This document shows positions 17,246-26,028 of a stretch of 64,000 bases of DNA, one piece after another. This stretch comes from an uncultured Thermoguttaceae bacterium (GTDB lineage: Bacteria > Planctomycetota > Planctomycetia > Pirellulales > Thermoguttaceae), in contig CALIRO010000062.1 in the NCBI GenBank assembly GCA_938042245.1, positions 57,565 to 121,564 on the forward strand. The letters are read 5' to 3'. Position 1 is the stretch's first letter, and each line of letters starts with the position of its first letter. A model generated the notes under the pieces. The model was not told the DNA's origin, did not search any database, and was given only the letters and a program-made list of their open reading frames with translations. A program made the translations under genes and the position numbers.

Positions 17246-20200
17246 TTACTGGAACAATTGGGGTTGTTCGGTGCTGGGCCGGCGGCGGGCCGGGCGGCGA
17301 TGGGCCTGGAAGGCTAGCAGTTGGCGCTGGATGTCGGCCAAAAAGGGCGAAGGTTCCATCGTTCGGACTTTTCCTTGCCAAAGGCGGCGTTGGGCGTGGC
17401 TGAGGATCAAATGTTCCTTTGCCCGCGTCATCCCCACAAACAGCAGCCTCCGTTCCTCGGCCAATCGACTCTCCTGCTCTGCCCCGGAAAACCGAAGCGG
17501 AATCAGCCCATCCTCGCATCCGACAATGAATACCACCGCAAACTCCAAGCCTTTGGCGGCGTGAAGCGTCAGGAGCGAAATCCGTTCCGCCCGACTGTCC
17601 CATAGATCGGCTTCGGTAATCATGGCCAGCTCGGCCAGAAAGCCGGCAAGATCATTGCCGTACTTATCGGCCAGTCGCTGCAAGGCCACTAGAATGGCGG
17701 GAGAAATCGCTTGCTCAGGTGGTTGGTCGGCTTTTTCGGGTTGTGCGGCGCCAGTTCCAAGATGACCGGCCGAAACAGACTCCAACAACTGCCGGACCCG
17801 TTCCGGCAGGTTTTCGGGTGGGCATGCTGGCTGGAGAAGTTCTTGTAGAAACTTTTGTACAAATGGAATTTCTGCCAACGGACGATGGCTACAGACCTGA
17901 AAAGGCATTCCGGAGCGGGCGAGGGCTTCCACCAGGGGCACGGCCTGCGCCTCGGTCCGATACAGCACGGCAATATCCGAGAAGCTTAGTTCGGCTTGGA
18001 GTTTGCCATGGCTCCGACGGCTGTCCAACGAAAAGAACGTTGGGCCGCCCAAAAGCTGTTCAATTCGCTGCACCACCAGTTCCGCCTCGGCCCGTTCGGT
18101 CGGGCAGGTGTGGATTTCTACATAAGGTACCCTGCCCGGCTGGGCCTCCAGGCGGCGATCCGGAACCAAACTGGCCTGGCCAATCATCTGCCCTGCCGCC
18201 TCCACAATCACTTGGCTGGAGCGATAATTTTTGGTGAGGACAAATTGCTGGGCTGTCGGATAGTCGGCCAAAAACCGCTCGAAAAGCTCCGGATTCGCCC
18301 CCCGGAACCCATAAATCGACTGATCCGGATCGCCGATGGCACAAATATTCCCCTCAGGCGGAACTAAGGTCCGGAGCAACTCATATTGGGCCCAATCAAT
18401 ATCCTGAAACTCATCCACCGAAACAAACCGGAACCCCCGTTGGCACTCGGCCCGCCAAGCCGGATCGGCTCGCAAAAGTTCCACCGGCAGCCGTACCAGA
18501 TCGTCAAAGTCCAGCCAGCCCCGCCGGCCCATCTCCGCCTCATACACCCGAAAGGCCTCCTCGAGCTTCGGGTCTTCGGAGAGGGAGGTTCCGGTGCGTT
18601 TGATGAGAGAAATTTTCTTCAGTATCCGGTCCGCCTGGATGCTGGACAGCTCCAGCGCCCTGGCCAAAAGTTCCCGCCGCTGCGGCACGGAGGCAACCGA
18701 AACAGCCCCTCTACTGAGCCGAAACCGTTCCCGCACTCCTGGCGGTAGAGGAAAGCCGCTGTCCATTTCCCCTCTCCCCTGGCGGGCCATTTCCCCTGTT
18801 TCCCCTCTCCCCTGGCGGGAGAGGGTAGGGTGAGGGGACAAAGAAGAGTCGGCTACCATGTTGGAAGATGCATTTTCTGGCCATGCCGACAACCGCCCCA
18901 GGTATTCTCGCACCAATTGCCAGCCAAAGGCGTGAAAGGTCATTACGGGGATTCGTTCGGCTAAATGGGGCAGAAGACGTTCGAGCCGGCTGCGCATTTC
19001 GGCGGCGGCCCGTCGGCTGAAGGTGATGGCCAAACAGCTTTCCGGCGCCGCCCCGCTTTGGCCCACCAAATAGGCAATCCGGTGGGTTAATGTACGAGTT
19101 TTCCCCGTACCGGGACCTGCCAGGATCAACACCGGCCCTTGTAGGCACTCTGCCGCCGCCCGCTGCTGGGGATCCAAACCGGCCAACACCCATTCGCTGC
19201 TGGGGGGCAACAGCAGGGGGACACCGGATGCTGAGGGCTGAGTGCTTGGGATGGCGCCTTGCTCTGTGATTCCTGCACAAGGAGTATTCCAGTCCCCTCG
19301 CTGCTCTGCGGGAGAGGCCGCCCTGGTGCTAACCCGACCGGCGGAAGGGTCCGGGACAAACCGGATGCCCACACGACCGGCGCTATTCTCTTTGCCCTCC
19401 GCAGAACAGGGATAGAATGAGGGGGACTTTTCCACGCCGGCAAACAGGCCTTGGCTGCTCCGTGTGGTTCGGAGTTCGTCTTCGGTAAATAGCCGGATGA
19501 TGCCGTATTGGCCGTCGAATCCCGCCTGCCGGATCACCTGTCCACAGCGCATCCGACGAATGGCCTCGCCCAGTAGCTCACCGCCATATCGGGCGATCTG
19601 GTCCAGTGGAGCATGTTCGAGAATCCACAGTTCTGGCCCTAGCCGGGCGAGCAATTCTTCGTACTTGGCCTGAACGGATTTGGTCTCTGGGCCCACCTGC
19701 AAGATTTCCCCCAGGATTTCGCAAAGCGGAATCAGGCTTCGGAACGGGGCGGCCCGAGGATGGAGAGGTTCCGGCGGTGCTGGCCGATCGGCCAACAGGC
19801 AGACCCGATGAAGCACCCCCAGAGTTACCGGCCTGCCGCACTGAGGGCATCGGCCTGCGTGCTGCTGGGTTTGCTCCGGCTGCCAGCAGATGCCGCATTG
19901 CCGATGGCCGTCCAAATGGTATTTGCCTTCTTCAGGGAAAAACTCTACGGTGCCCGCATATCCTTGGCCGGTCTGGAGGGCCTGGCGGATGGCAAAGTAA
20001 TCCAACGGGCAATCAAAGACACAGCATTCTCGGCCCAGTTTGGCGGGTGAATGAGCGTCAGAATTGGACATCAGTGCAAACCGGTCCAGGGCCGACCATC
20101 GCCAGTTCATCGGCGGATCCGAGGATAAGCCCGTCTCCAAGGCGAAGATCTCGCTGCTGAGGTCCTCGTAGCAATCCTCCAGCCGATCAAACCCACTGTG

Positions 20201-20722
20201 CGCCCCAAAGACCGAAAACCATGGAGTCCAGACATGGGCGGGTACTAGGAAGCAGCCTGGCCCGCTCTGAAGCACAAGCTCCAATAAGGTGCGAGAATCT
20301 AGACCCAATATCGGTCTTCCGTCGGAGGCCACGTTGCCTAACCGAGCTAGTTGTTTGGTAAACTGGCGGGCTTGCTCTAACTGGGGGACATAGATCAGAT
20401 GGTGGACTTTGCGGGTTTGGCCGGCCTTTTTGTAGATGGTGGCAATCTCGACTTGCAGGAGGAAACGGACCGGCGTCGGCTGGGCAACGGGCAGGTGGTG
20501 AAAGGCCTTTTTTTCCAGTTCTGGCCGGAGGCGGTAGAGGCCCGGTTCGGCTGGCAGGAGTTTGGCCTGCAGTTGCTCCCACCAACCCGGATGGGTAAAA
20601 TCGCCTGTGCCTACAACGCCGATGCCTTTTTGGGCGGCAGCCTGCGCCAGGTGTTCCAGATCGCAATCCCGACTGGTGGCTCGAGAAAACTTGGAATGAA
20701 TATGTAAATCGGCGTAAAACAC
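17246..20722 (-). CDS. EndoQ-like PHP nuclease fused to UvrD/PcrA-type DNA helicase
   Basis: This 1158-residue protein starts with GTG at 20722 behind AGGAGG. Residues 1-240 are a PHP domain (DLHIHSKFSRATS, GTGDFTHPGWW, NSDAHSPAKLGRE) of the endonuclease Q kind. Next come a zinc ribbon (CGIC...CPQC, about 276-297) and the EndoQ end segment with IRRMRCGQVI and AGFDGQYGIIRL (about 390-425). After a variable linker comes an SF1A helicase: Walker A AGPGTGKT at about 533, DEFQD at about 768, GDPDQSIYGFRG at about 797, LHAAKGLEFAVVF near 1055 and FVGMTRAKEHL near 1095. EndoQ cleaves DNA 5' of deaminated bases in the archaeal and Bacillus enzymes studied. The fusion suggests coupled nicking and unwinding in base-deamination repair; that is inference. 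A palindromic repeat is inserted in frame at about residues 628-655. Confidence 0.88.
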   Translation of the reverse strand: MFYADLHIHSKFSRATSRDCDLEHLAQAAAQKGIGVVGTGDFTHPGWWEQLQAKLLPAEPGLYRLRPELEKKAFHHLPVAQPTPVRFLLQVEIATIYKKAGQTRKVHHLIYVPQLEQARQFTKQLARLGNVASDGRPILGLDSRTLLELVLQSGPGCFLVPAHVWTPWFSVFGAHSGFDRLEDCYEDLSSEIFALETGLSSDPPMNWRWSALDRFALMSNSDAHSPAKLGRECCVFDCPLDYFAIRQALQTGQGYAGTVEFFPEEGKYHLDGHRQCGICWQPEQTQQHAGRCPQCGRPVTLGVLHRVCLLADRPAPPEPLHPRAAPFRSLIPLCEILGEILQVGPETKSVQAKYEELLARLGPELWILEHAPLDQIARYGGELLGEAIRRMRCGQVIRQAGFDGQYGIIRLFTEDELRTTRSSQGLFAGVEKSPSFYPCSAEGKENSAGRVGIRFVPDPSAGRVSTRAASPAEQRGDWNTPCAGITEQGAIPSTQPSASGVPLLLPPSSEWVLAGLDPQQRAAAECLQGPVLILAGPGTGKTRTLTHRIAYLVGQSGAAPESCLAITFSRRAAAEMRSRLERLLPHLAERIPVMTFHAFGWQLVREYLGRLSAWPENASSNMVADSSLSPHPTLSRQGRGETGEMARQGRGEMDSGFPLPPGVRERFRLSRGAVSVASVPQRRELLARALELSSIQADRILKKISLIKRTGTSLSEDPKLEEAFRVYEAEMGRRGWLDFDDLVRLPVELLRADPAWRAECQRGFRFVSVDEFQDIDWAQYELLRTLVPPEGNICAIGDPDQSIYGFRGANPELFERFLADYPTAQQFVLTKNYRSSQVIVEAAGQMIGQASLVPDRRLEAQPGRVPYVEIHTCPTERAEAELVVQRIEQLLGGPTFFSLDSRRSHGKLQAELSFSDIAVLYRTEAQAVPLVEALARSGMPFQVCSHRPLAEIPFVQKFLQELLQPACPPENLPERVRQLLESVSAGHLGTGAAQPEKADQPPEQAISPAILVALQRLADKYGNDLAGFLAELAMITEADLWDSRAERISLLTLHAAKGLEFAVVFIVGCEDGLIPLRFSGAEQESRLAEERRLLFVGMTRAKEHLILSHAQRRLWQGKVRTMEPSPFLADIQRQLLAFQAHRRPARRRPSTEQPQLFQ
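18767..18839. repeat. Family 3 palindromic repeat inside the helicase gene
   Basis: Two adjacent units of the form CCTCTCCCCTGGCGGGAGAGG lie here, the second followed by GTAGGGTGAGGGG. They are read in frame as a low-complexity peptide containing two copies of RQGRGE, between the helicase motifs Ia and II. The same palindrome appears in the gaps at 30905-30965 and 35417-35438, and a degenerate form lies at 19291-19318 in the linker of the same gene. Confidence 0.75.
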
Positions 20723-21493
20723 CGCGTCTTGCGCCTCCTGAAACAGAGGAACTCTAGGTCCTCTGGGCTAAATGATCTTCAGACTGCTGGGTCTATCTCT
20801 ACCGGTCAGTTGCACTCCCCCAGCATACCGCGGACAATTCTCGATTAATCATAGCCCAGCCGGGGATCGTTGGGAATCAGTGTCCCTGGTAGAATCAGAA
20901 CAAGATCCCTTGCCGCCCATGGGGGAGGTGTTTCTGGGGAAAAGTAGGCATTGGGATGGGAAAAAGGGCGTTTTTTGCAGCGCCGATTACGGTTTTTTGC
21001 CGCGCTGGTTCCGGGGGGGCCAACCTCCGGGCTTATCCGGCCAAAAGTGGGCAACCTACGCGAATCGGTGGTTTTTTTCGGGGTTATCGGTAGATTGTCT
21101 CAGGAGAGTTTTTTTCAGAAGGGGAGTGGCCTGGGGGCGCAGGGAGCTATCGGGGAAGGAGCAATTGAGGAACTTTTCTAGAAACGGCGTGATTTTTGCT
21201 CATCTTTCTGCCCAGAGACGTTTCCTTGACCAGACGGTATTAAAACGGGGCGGGTTGTGGCAGACGAACAACGGCCCCGGCAGCCATCCTGGCAGGGGAT
21301 TGATCCCGTCTGAGAGTCCTGGAGGAGATGATGCCCGCCCAATCGGGGTGCATGAGATGCGAAAAAGGAGGGGGGGAAATAATATTGTCAGAAAAATTTG
21401 TAAAAAATAGGGGGGAAGGCTTGATTTTTATAATTTTTTACTTTAAAAAATGAAATTAAAAGAACCCCTATCCCCTCCCCAAGGAGGACCATC
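20723..21493. other. Long divergent region upstream of the sigma factor
   Basis: This 771-base region separates the helicase gene from the sigma-factor gene on the other strand. Its open frame across 20772-21410 has no recognisable domain and atypical composition, so I do not call it. The last 110 bases are strongly A/T-rich with G runs and contain a perfect TATAAT at 21429-21434, a possible promoter -10 box for the sigma gene. The rest could be a long 5' leader. Confidence 0.4.
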
Positions 21494-23179
21494 ATGACCC
21501 AGCGCTATTTGAATCCCATACTTCGAGAACTCCGGGACCAATTGGTCCGTTTTACTCCTCGGGACAAACAGATCCAGCAAGCCGATGCCGCCGAGGATCT
21601 GTTGAAAGACCTGGACCCTCAGCGTGCGTATCCGTATAGCTATCTGTGTTTTCGGATTACGCACTATCGTCCTCAGGAGCATGAACGGTTGCTGATTTCC
21701 GGCCAGGAGGCGATTCATGACATTCGGCTTTTGATTGAGGATTTAACGGATGCGGCGGAAATCCCCGTGGAGCAGGTGGGGCAACGGGTCTGGACTCTAG
21801 AGGAACTCTGCGAGTATTTTCGGGTTTCCAGTAAGACGATCTCCCGGTGGCGAGAGCATGGGCTAGTGGCTCGACGGTTTGTCATTCAGGGGCGCAAACG
21901 GATCGGATTCCTCCAAAGCTCGGTGGATCGGTTTATCGAGGCCCATGCCGAGCGGGTCCGCCGGGGAAGCCGATTCAGCAAACTCAGCCAAGCCGAGCGG
22001 GATTGGATCCTCCGGCGTGCCCGTCGGCTGGCGGGGGCCGGGGCCTGCCTGCACGAGGTGGCCAGCCGACTGGCAGCCCGATTGGGCCGAACTGTGGAAA
22101 CCATCCGGGAGGCGATCCGGCAATTCGATCAGCAGTATCCTCAGTTGGCCATCTTTCCAGATCACACCGGGCCGATTCGACCGGAAACCCGCCGAAAAAT
22201 CTATCAGGAGTATCGCCAAGGGGCTTCAGTCGAGCAGTTGGCCAAGAAGTACTGCCGGAGCCGAACCAGTATTTATCGGATTATTGGCGAAGTCCGGGCC
22301 GAGCGGATCATGCAGTTGCCGTTGGAGTATATTCCGAATGAGCAATTTGCGGAGATAGCGTGCGATCCGGCTTGGGAGGCAGAGGTGTTAGGACCGGCGC
22401 CGCCTTCGGAGGAGCCTCCCAAAAAGCCGAAGCTGCCCGCAGGACTTCCGCCCTATTTGGCCAGTTTGTACGAAGTGCCGCTGCTGACCCCCCAACAGGA
22501 AGTCCATCTATTCCGGAAGCTGAACTATCTGAAGTATAAAGCCAGCCTTTTGCGGCAACAGTTAGATCCTCAATCGCCCCGCACCGCGCTGATGGACCAG
22601 ATCGAATCGCTGTACAGTCAGATCGTGGCCACCAAAAACGAGATCATTCGGGCTAATTTGCGTCTGGTGGTTTCGATTGCCAAGCGGCATGTGGGGCCAA
22701 ATGTGAACTTTTTTGAGCTTGTCAGCGATGGCAATATGTCGCTGATCCGGGCGGTGGAGAAGTTCGACTTTGCCAAGGGCTATAAGTTCAGTACCTATGC
22801 CAGTTGGGCGATCATGAAGAACTTTGCCCGCACCATACCGGAAAGCAGTCGGCTTCGGGAGCGGTACCGGAGTGTTCCTCAGGAGATGTTCGCAGATACG
22901 GAAGACGATCGGCCGAACCCGCAGGAAATGGAATCGGCCCAGGATCAGCGGAAAATCCAAGTAGAACGGATGTTAGGATACTTGGATCCTAGGGAACAGC
23001 AGATCATTCTTCGGCGTTTCGGCCTCCTGCAGGGGCAGGAACCGCTCACACTCAAACAAGTGGGCAAAGAGTTGGGCGTAACGAAAGAACGCATTCGCCA
23101 ACTGGAAGCCCGTGCCCTGGACAAACTCCGAAAAGTGGCCGAAGAAGAAAAAATCGAGTTCACCGAAGTGCCGGAGTAA
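21494..23179 (+). CDS. Sigma-70 family RNA polymerase sigma factor with HTH-rich N-terminus
   Basis: The 561-residue protein carries a standard sigma core in its C-terminal 230 residues: region 1.2-like LLTPQQEVHLFRKLNYLKYK at about 330, region 2 NLRLVVSIAKRH...ELVSDGNMSLIRAVEKFD at about 388-425 with KFSTYASWAIMKNFART, and region 4 with DPREQQIILRRFGL (about 498) and LGVTKERIRQLEARALDKLR. The first 330 residues are unusual. Residues about 95-150 form an excisionase/MerR-like helix-turn-helix (WTLEELCEYFRVSSKTISRW), and two more HTH-like helical units follow at about 165-210 and 228-262. No clear region 3 is seen. The ATG at 21494 follows AAGGAGGACCATC. It probably directs RNA polymerase to special promoters, perhaps with the extra HTH units touching DNA. 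Confidence 0.9.
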   Translation: MTQRYLNPILRELRDQLVRFTPRDKQIQQADAAEDLLKDLDPQRAYPYSYLCFRITHYRPQEHERLLISGQEAIHDIRLLIEDLTDAAEIPVEQVGQRVWTLEELCEYFRVSSKTISRWREHGLVARRFVIQGRKRIGFLQSSVDRFIEAHAERVRRGSRFSKLSQAERDWILRRARRLAGAGACLHEVASRLAARLGRTVETIREAIRQFDQQYPQLAIFPDHTGPIRPETRRKIYQEYRQGASVEQLAKKYCRSRTSIYRIIGEVRAERIMQLPLEYIPNEQFAEIACDPAWEAEVLGPAPPSEEPPKKPKLPAGLPPYLASLYEVPLLTPQQEVHLFRKLNYLKYKASLLRQQLDPQSPRTALMDQIESLYSQIVATKNEIIRANLRLVVSIAKRHVGPNVNFFELVSDGNMSLIRAVEKFDFAKGYKFSTYASWAIMKNFARTIPESSRLRERYRSVPQEMFADTEDDRPNPQEMESAQDQRKIQVERMLGYLDPREQQIILRRFGLLQGQEPLTLKQVGKELGVTKERIRQLEARALDKLRKVAEEEKIEFTEVPE

Positions 23180-23221
23180 CTGCCTGCCGCACAACAACAC
23201 CGCCTGGCCGGTAAACCATAC

Positions 23222-23761
23222 CTAGGCCGGTTCCCTCTGGAAGGTTTCTTGCTGGGTAAATAGCTGGATCAAAATCTGTTGGACTTGCTGTTGAATGCCG
23301 GGGGCTTGGCTTTCTCGGGGACCGGCTACGTTGAGCAGTCGGGGACGCACCTGGCCGAGCCAGCCCCGCAGCTTCTGCCAATCGACCGGCTGGCTCAGAT
23401 CGACCACCAGGCAAGGCCGACCATACCGGACCGCACAAATCCGTGTCCACTCCGTCCCGCCGGTCGTTGGCCCTCGACAAAAAATCAGCGTAGCATCCGA
23501 GTCTAGCACATTTCGTTCGGTCCGAACCGCATACTGAGGACTGTCAGTCTCTCGAAGGGTGTATCGGGCCGGGATCACCCCATCTTCGGCCAAGCGCCCC
23601 TGCGGACACCAGCCGCCGTGCGGGATCCCTAAGGCAATGGCCGCCTCTAAAGCCCCCCGATCCACCCCGGTCTGACCGCCAGAAATGATCACGCTTGGAC
23701 GAAATACCTGTCCAGTATCCCCTCGGCTCCTCCCCAACCCTTCCTTTTCTGAACAGCTCAT
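23222..23761 (-). CDS. YpsA-related SLOG protein (putative molybdenum carrier family)
   Basis: The 179-residue product from the ATG at 23759-23761 (preceded by GGAGGGGCT) matches the family once called putative molybdenum carrier (PF12694), now seen as a YpsA-related branch of the SLOG/Rossmann superfamily. The signature is SVIISGGQTGVDRGALEAAI near the N-terminus, then GWCPQGRLAEDGVIPARY and LIFCRGPTTGGTEWT. SLOG proteins bind nucleotides or related ligands; the molybdenum role is weakly supported in the literature. A 16-residue longer start at 23809 is possible but lacks a ribosome-binding site. It converges with the sigma factor gene. Confidence 0.8.
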   Translation of the reverse strand: MSCSEKEGLGRSRGDTGQVFRPSVIISGGQTGVDRGALEAAIALGIPHGGWCPQGRLAEDGVIPARYTLRETDSPQYAVRTERNVLDSDATLIFCRGPTTGGTEWTRICAVRYGRPCLVVDLSQPVDWQKLRGWLGQVRPRLLNVAGPRESQAPGIQQQVQQILIQLFTQQETFQREPA

Positions 23762-23826
23762 AGCCCCTCCATGCAACCAGAAATCTCGTTCACAGAGAGT
23801 TACGTCCAACCCCCGAAAAATATTAA

Positions 23827-24014
23827 GGAACCTCTGAATAATTCAAAGGAGATATTTTTACACTGTTCCGGAACCTCTGTCAATAGCCCCAACATATAGG
23901 GGTACGCCAACATGAGACTCAATATATAGTGTCCAATAATGGGAACCGATAGGCAAAGGAATGCATCAAATGTTCATAAAGTTCATGTAATGTTCCGGAT
24001 TTTGCAGAGCTTCC
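23827..24014 (+). mobile_element. Family 1 MITE-like element, copy B
   Basis: A 188-bp element begins GGAACCTCTGAATAATTC and ends GCAGAGCTTCC; the reverse complement of the end, GGAAGCTCTGCAAAATCC, matches the start imperfectly. TTAA lies immediately on both sides. By eye it agrees with copies A and C at roughly four positions in five. A family 2 element starts 26 bases downstream. No protein is encoded. Confidence 0.8.
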
Positions 24015-24039
24015 TTAAGTCCCACTTTTCTCATTTTTC

Positions 24040-24200
24040 GTAGCATTTCCGCCGAATAAGGCAACCGGTCCCTACTCTGAAAGCAGCAGGCCAGTTTTTC
24101 CGCTGGATTGCTGCTGTCTGCATTCCCGCTTGCGCGCCAGGGACACTCAGAGGCATTCTCCCTAAAATCGGCAAGTTGCTTCATTCGGCTGAAATGTTCC
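24040..24200. repeat. Family 2 inverted element, copy a
   Basis: The left end GTAGCATTTCCGCCGAAT and the right end ATTCGGCTGAAATGTTCC are imperfect inverted repeats, with a centre containing ATTCCCGCTTGCGCG. Its inner left arm, read in reverse complement, closely resembles copy b at 51853-52009. The open frames crossing it on both strands are not credible genes. The surrounding gap 23810-24536 contains only this and family 1 copy B as recognisable content. Confidence 0.7.
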
Positions 24201-24536
24201 GGAAATTCAGCCCATTTGCAAACTCTTCCTTTTCCCGGCGCTGCAGGATTACGGAGATTTTTTAGGATGAGTTCTTTCTGGTATCCTACGCCTAGGAGAA
24301 CTTTTTTTTTCAAGCCTCTGTTGGACGCCTGGGGAAGCAGCTCAACCTCCAAAAGACCTAAGGCGCCGGAAAATGCTTTGCCAGACGGAACCAAAATAAC
24401 AATGTCGCAAATAGACACAAGCAGGAAGTTATGCTTGGTCTGGAACCGTCTGAGGCGCCTGACCCGCCATTTTTCAGGTTCATCTCGGTATAGGTTAGCA
24501 GAAGTTCAGTACTCGTCTGGACGCCAGGCAAACTGC

Positions 24537-24956
24537 CTACGGAAGGGCCATCAGGTGCGAGCGGTAAATCTCTACCTGGCGGACAGGGCTGGTCAGACGT
24601 CGATTAGCAGGTTGGTAATTTCCCACAGCTAATTCCAGGCGTTTGCCAATTTCGATACAACCCATCCGAACCACCATCAAGCCTTCCGGATGGCGACCGG
24701 CTGTGGCACCCAACAGATAGACTCGTTCGGCCGGTCCGAAATGCACTCCATCCCTGGAGACCGACATGCGCGCTTCTCCCGTTTTGGGATCGATCAGTTC
24801 AGCTCGAAGCAGATGTTCCGTGGTACGAATTTCCAACTGATCCCCTGGGTCCAATTGTCCAAGCCACACTATCTCCCCCTGTTGGCACCAGCTATTTCCC
24901 CCCACAAATAGAAGCAAAACAGCTACGCTTGCCTTCCCCAGCGGAGAATAACTCAT
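24537..24956 (-). CDS. Hypothetical secreted protein
   Basis: I take the ATG at 24954-24956, giving 139 residues with a signal peptide (KASVAVLLLFVGGNSWCQQ). The mature part is beta-rich (EIVWLGQLDPGDQLEIRTTE, MSVSRDGVHFGPAERVYLLG) and matches no family I know. GGGAG lies 8 bases upstream of the start. It is flanked by repeats on the 3' side and by a long gap on the 5' side. It could be an extracytoplasmic structural protein; no function is proposed. Confidence 0.5.
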   Translation of the reverse strand: MSYSPLGKASVAVLLLFVGGNSWCQQGEIVWLGQLDPGDQLEIRTTEHLLRAELIDPKTGEARMSVSRDGVHFGPAERVYLLGATAGRHPEGLMVVRMGCIEIGKRLELAVGNYQPANRRLTSPVRQVEIYRSHLMALP

Positions 24957-25701
24957 GGTGCAGACTCCCAGATGCTTCTGCCAGCTACCGGTTAGACAAG
25001 ACGGAAGAAGAGCTATATTCAATATAGCTTATCTCCTGGCCGAAAAAGTTCCTCTCCCCGTCAACTGCCCCTAGAAAACTGATTCTGTGGGGTCGGCAAA
25101 ACCGATCCATTCTACCCTATCAGTACATGTTGCTAAAAAGCAACATAGCTCCATTCTTCCCCCAGCACAAGAGGAACCTCCAGGAAAAACACCACCGCCA
25201 GGGCAGTTCCAGTGCTTGACAGAAGCTCTGGGTGTTTGGCCATCACAGGCCGGAAGGGTTTCCGAAAAGCTTATTCTTACCCCAACGGGATCCGGAACGG
25301 CAACCTCAGCCAAAAATCGGCAGCGGTAGCCCTAAAATCTGCAGTGGCAGCCCTCCAAGGATGCCAGAGAAAGCGGCCGCTTCGGTTCGGGGGACTGTTC
25401 CGGAAAGAAGGACTTGCTCGCACTTTGGAGGGGTGGCAACCCCACCGTTCCGGCTTTACCCACCCTGTGCATTCCAAATCAGGCAATAAAAATCGGGGCC
25501 CTAGTGAATGAAGTCAACTACTTCAGCCAAAGGAACTAGCGTTGGCAGTACAGGGGTAATCCGCTCCTAAGGGTTGACCCGTGGATACGCCGCTTTATAA
25601 TAAGTGGAAGTTTTTTGAGCAGAGGGGGTATTCCGTCTATATGGGATATGCAATCCCCCCAAAGGGCTAGTTGCGTAGGGATATCTGGAAGGAGATATTT
25701 T
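24957..25701. other. Intergenic region upstream of trxA
   Basis: About 745 bases separate the divergent secreted-protein gene and thioredoxin. The open frames here overlap each other on both strands without domain content. The trxA promoter should lie in the last 150 bases. Confidence 0.35.
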
Positions 25702-26028
25702 GTGAGTGGGATTATCGAATTAACCGAAGAAAACTTTCAGCAGCAAGTTCTAGAGTCCCAGCAATTGGTATTGGTCGATTTTTGGGCGCCATGGTGTGGA
25801 CCATGCCAACGGATTGCGCCGGTGGTAGAACAGTTGGCTGCTGAAAATGCAGGGCGATTGAAAATCGGCAAGGTGAATGTGGATCAGCAGCCTCTGTTGG
25901 CCGCTCAGTATGGCGTCAATAGTATCCCGACGTTAATGCTTTTTAAAAACGGGCAGGTCGTCCAGACGCTCATCGGCTTGCAGCCGAAGGCCCGACTCCA
26001 AGAGGCTATCAACGCAGCCTTCGGCTAG
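25702..26028 (+). CDS. trxA: Thioredoxin
   Basis: The 108-residue product from the GTG at 25702 has the standard thioredoxin length and the active site FWAPWCGPCQRIAP (Cys32 and Cys35), the cis-Pro loop SIPTLMLFKNG and the closing LQEAI. It reduces disulfides in cytoplasmic proteins, recharged by thioredoxin reductase. GTG is chosen over an upstream ATG because AAGGAGAT stands 7 bases before it and the extra N-terminal residues would be unlike thioredoxin. It is monocistronic, with long gaps on both sides. Confidence 0.95.
   Translation: MSGIIELTEENFQQQVLESQQLVLVDFWAPWCGPCQRIAPVVEQLAAENAGRLKIGKVNVDQQPLLAAQYGVNSIPTLMLFKNGQVVQTLIGLQPKARLQEAINAAFG

Noticed and set aside
20772..21410. 212-codon open frame upstream of the sigma factor
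   Set aside because: No domain, odd composition with Trp/Phe/Gly from G/T-rich DNA, and no ribosome-binding site that fits.
23966..24418. 150-codon minus-strand open frame
   Set aside because: It runs through family 1 copy B and family 2 copy a and has no family features.
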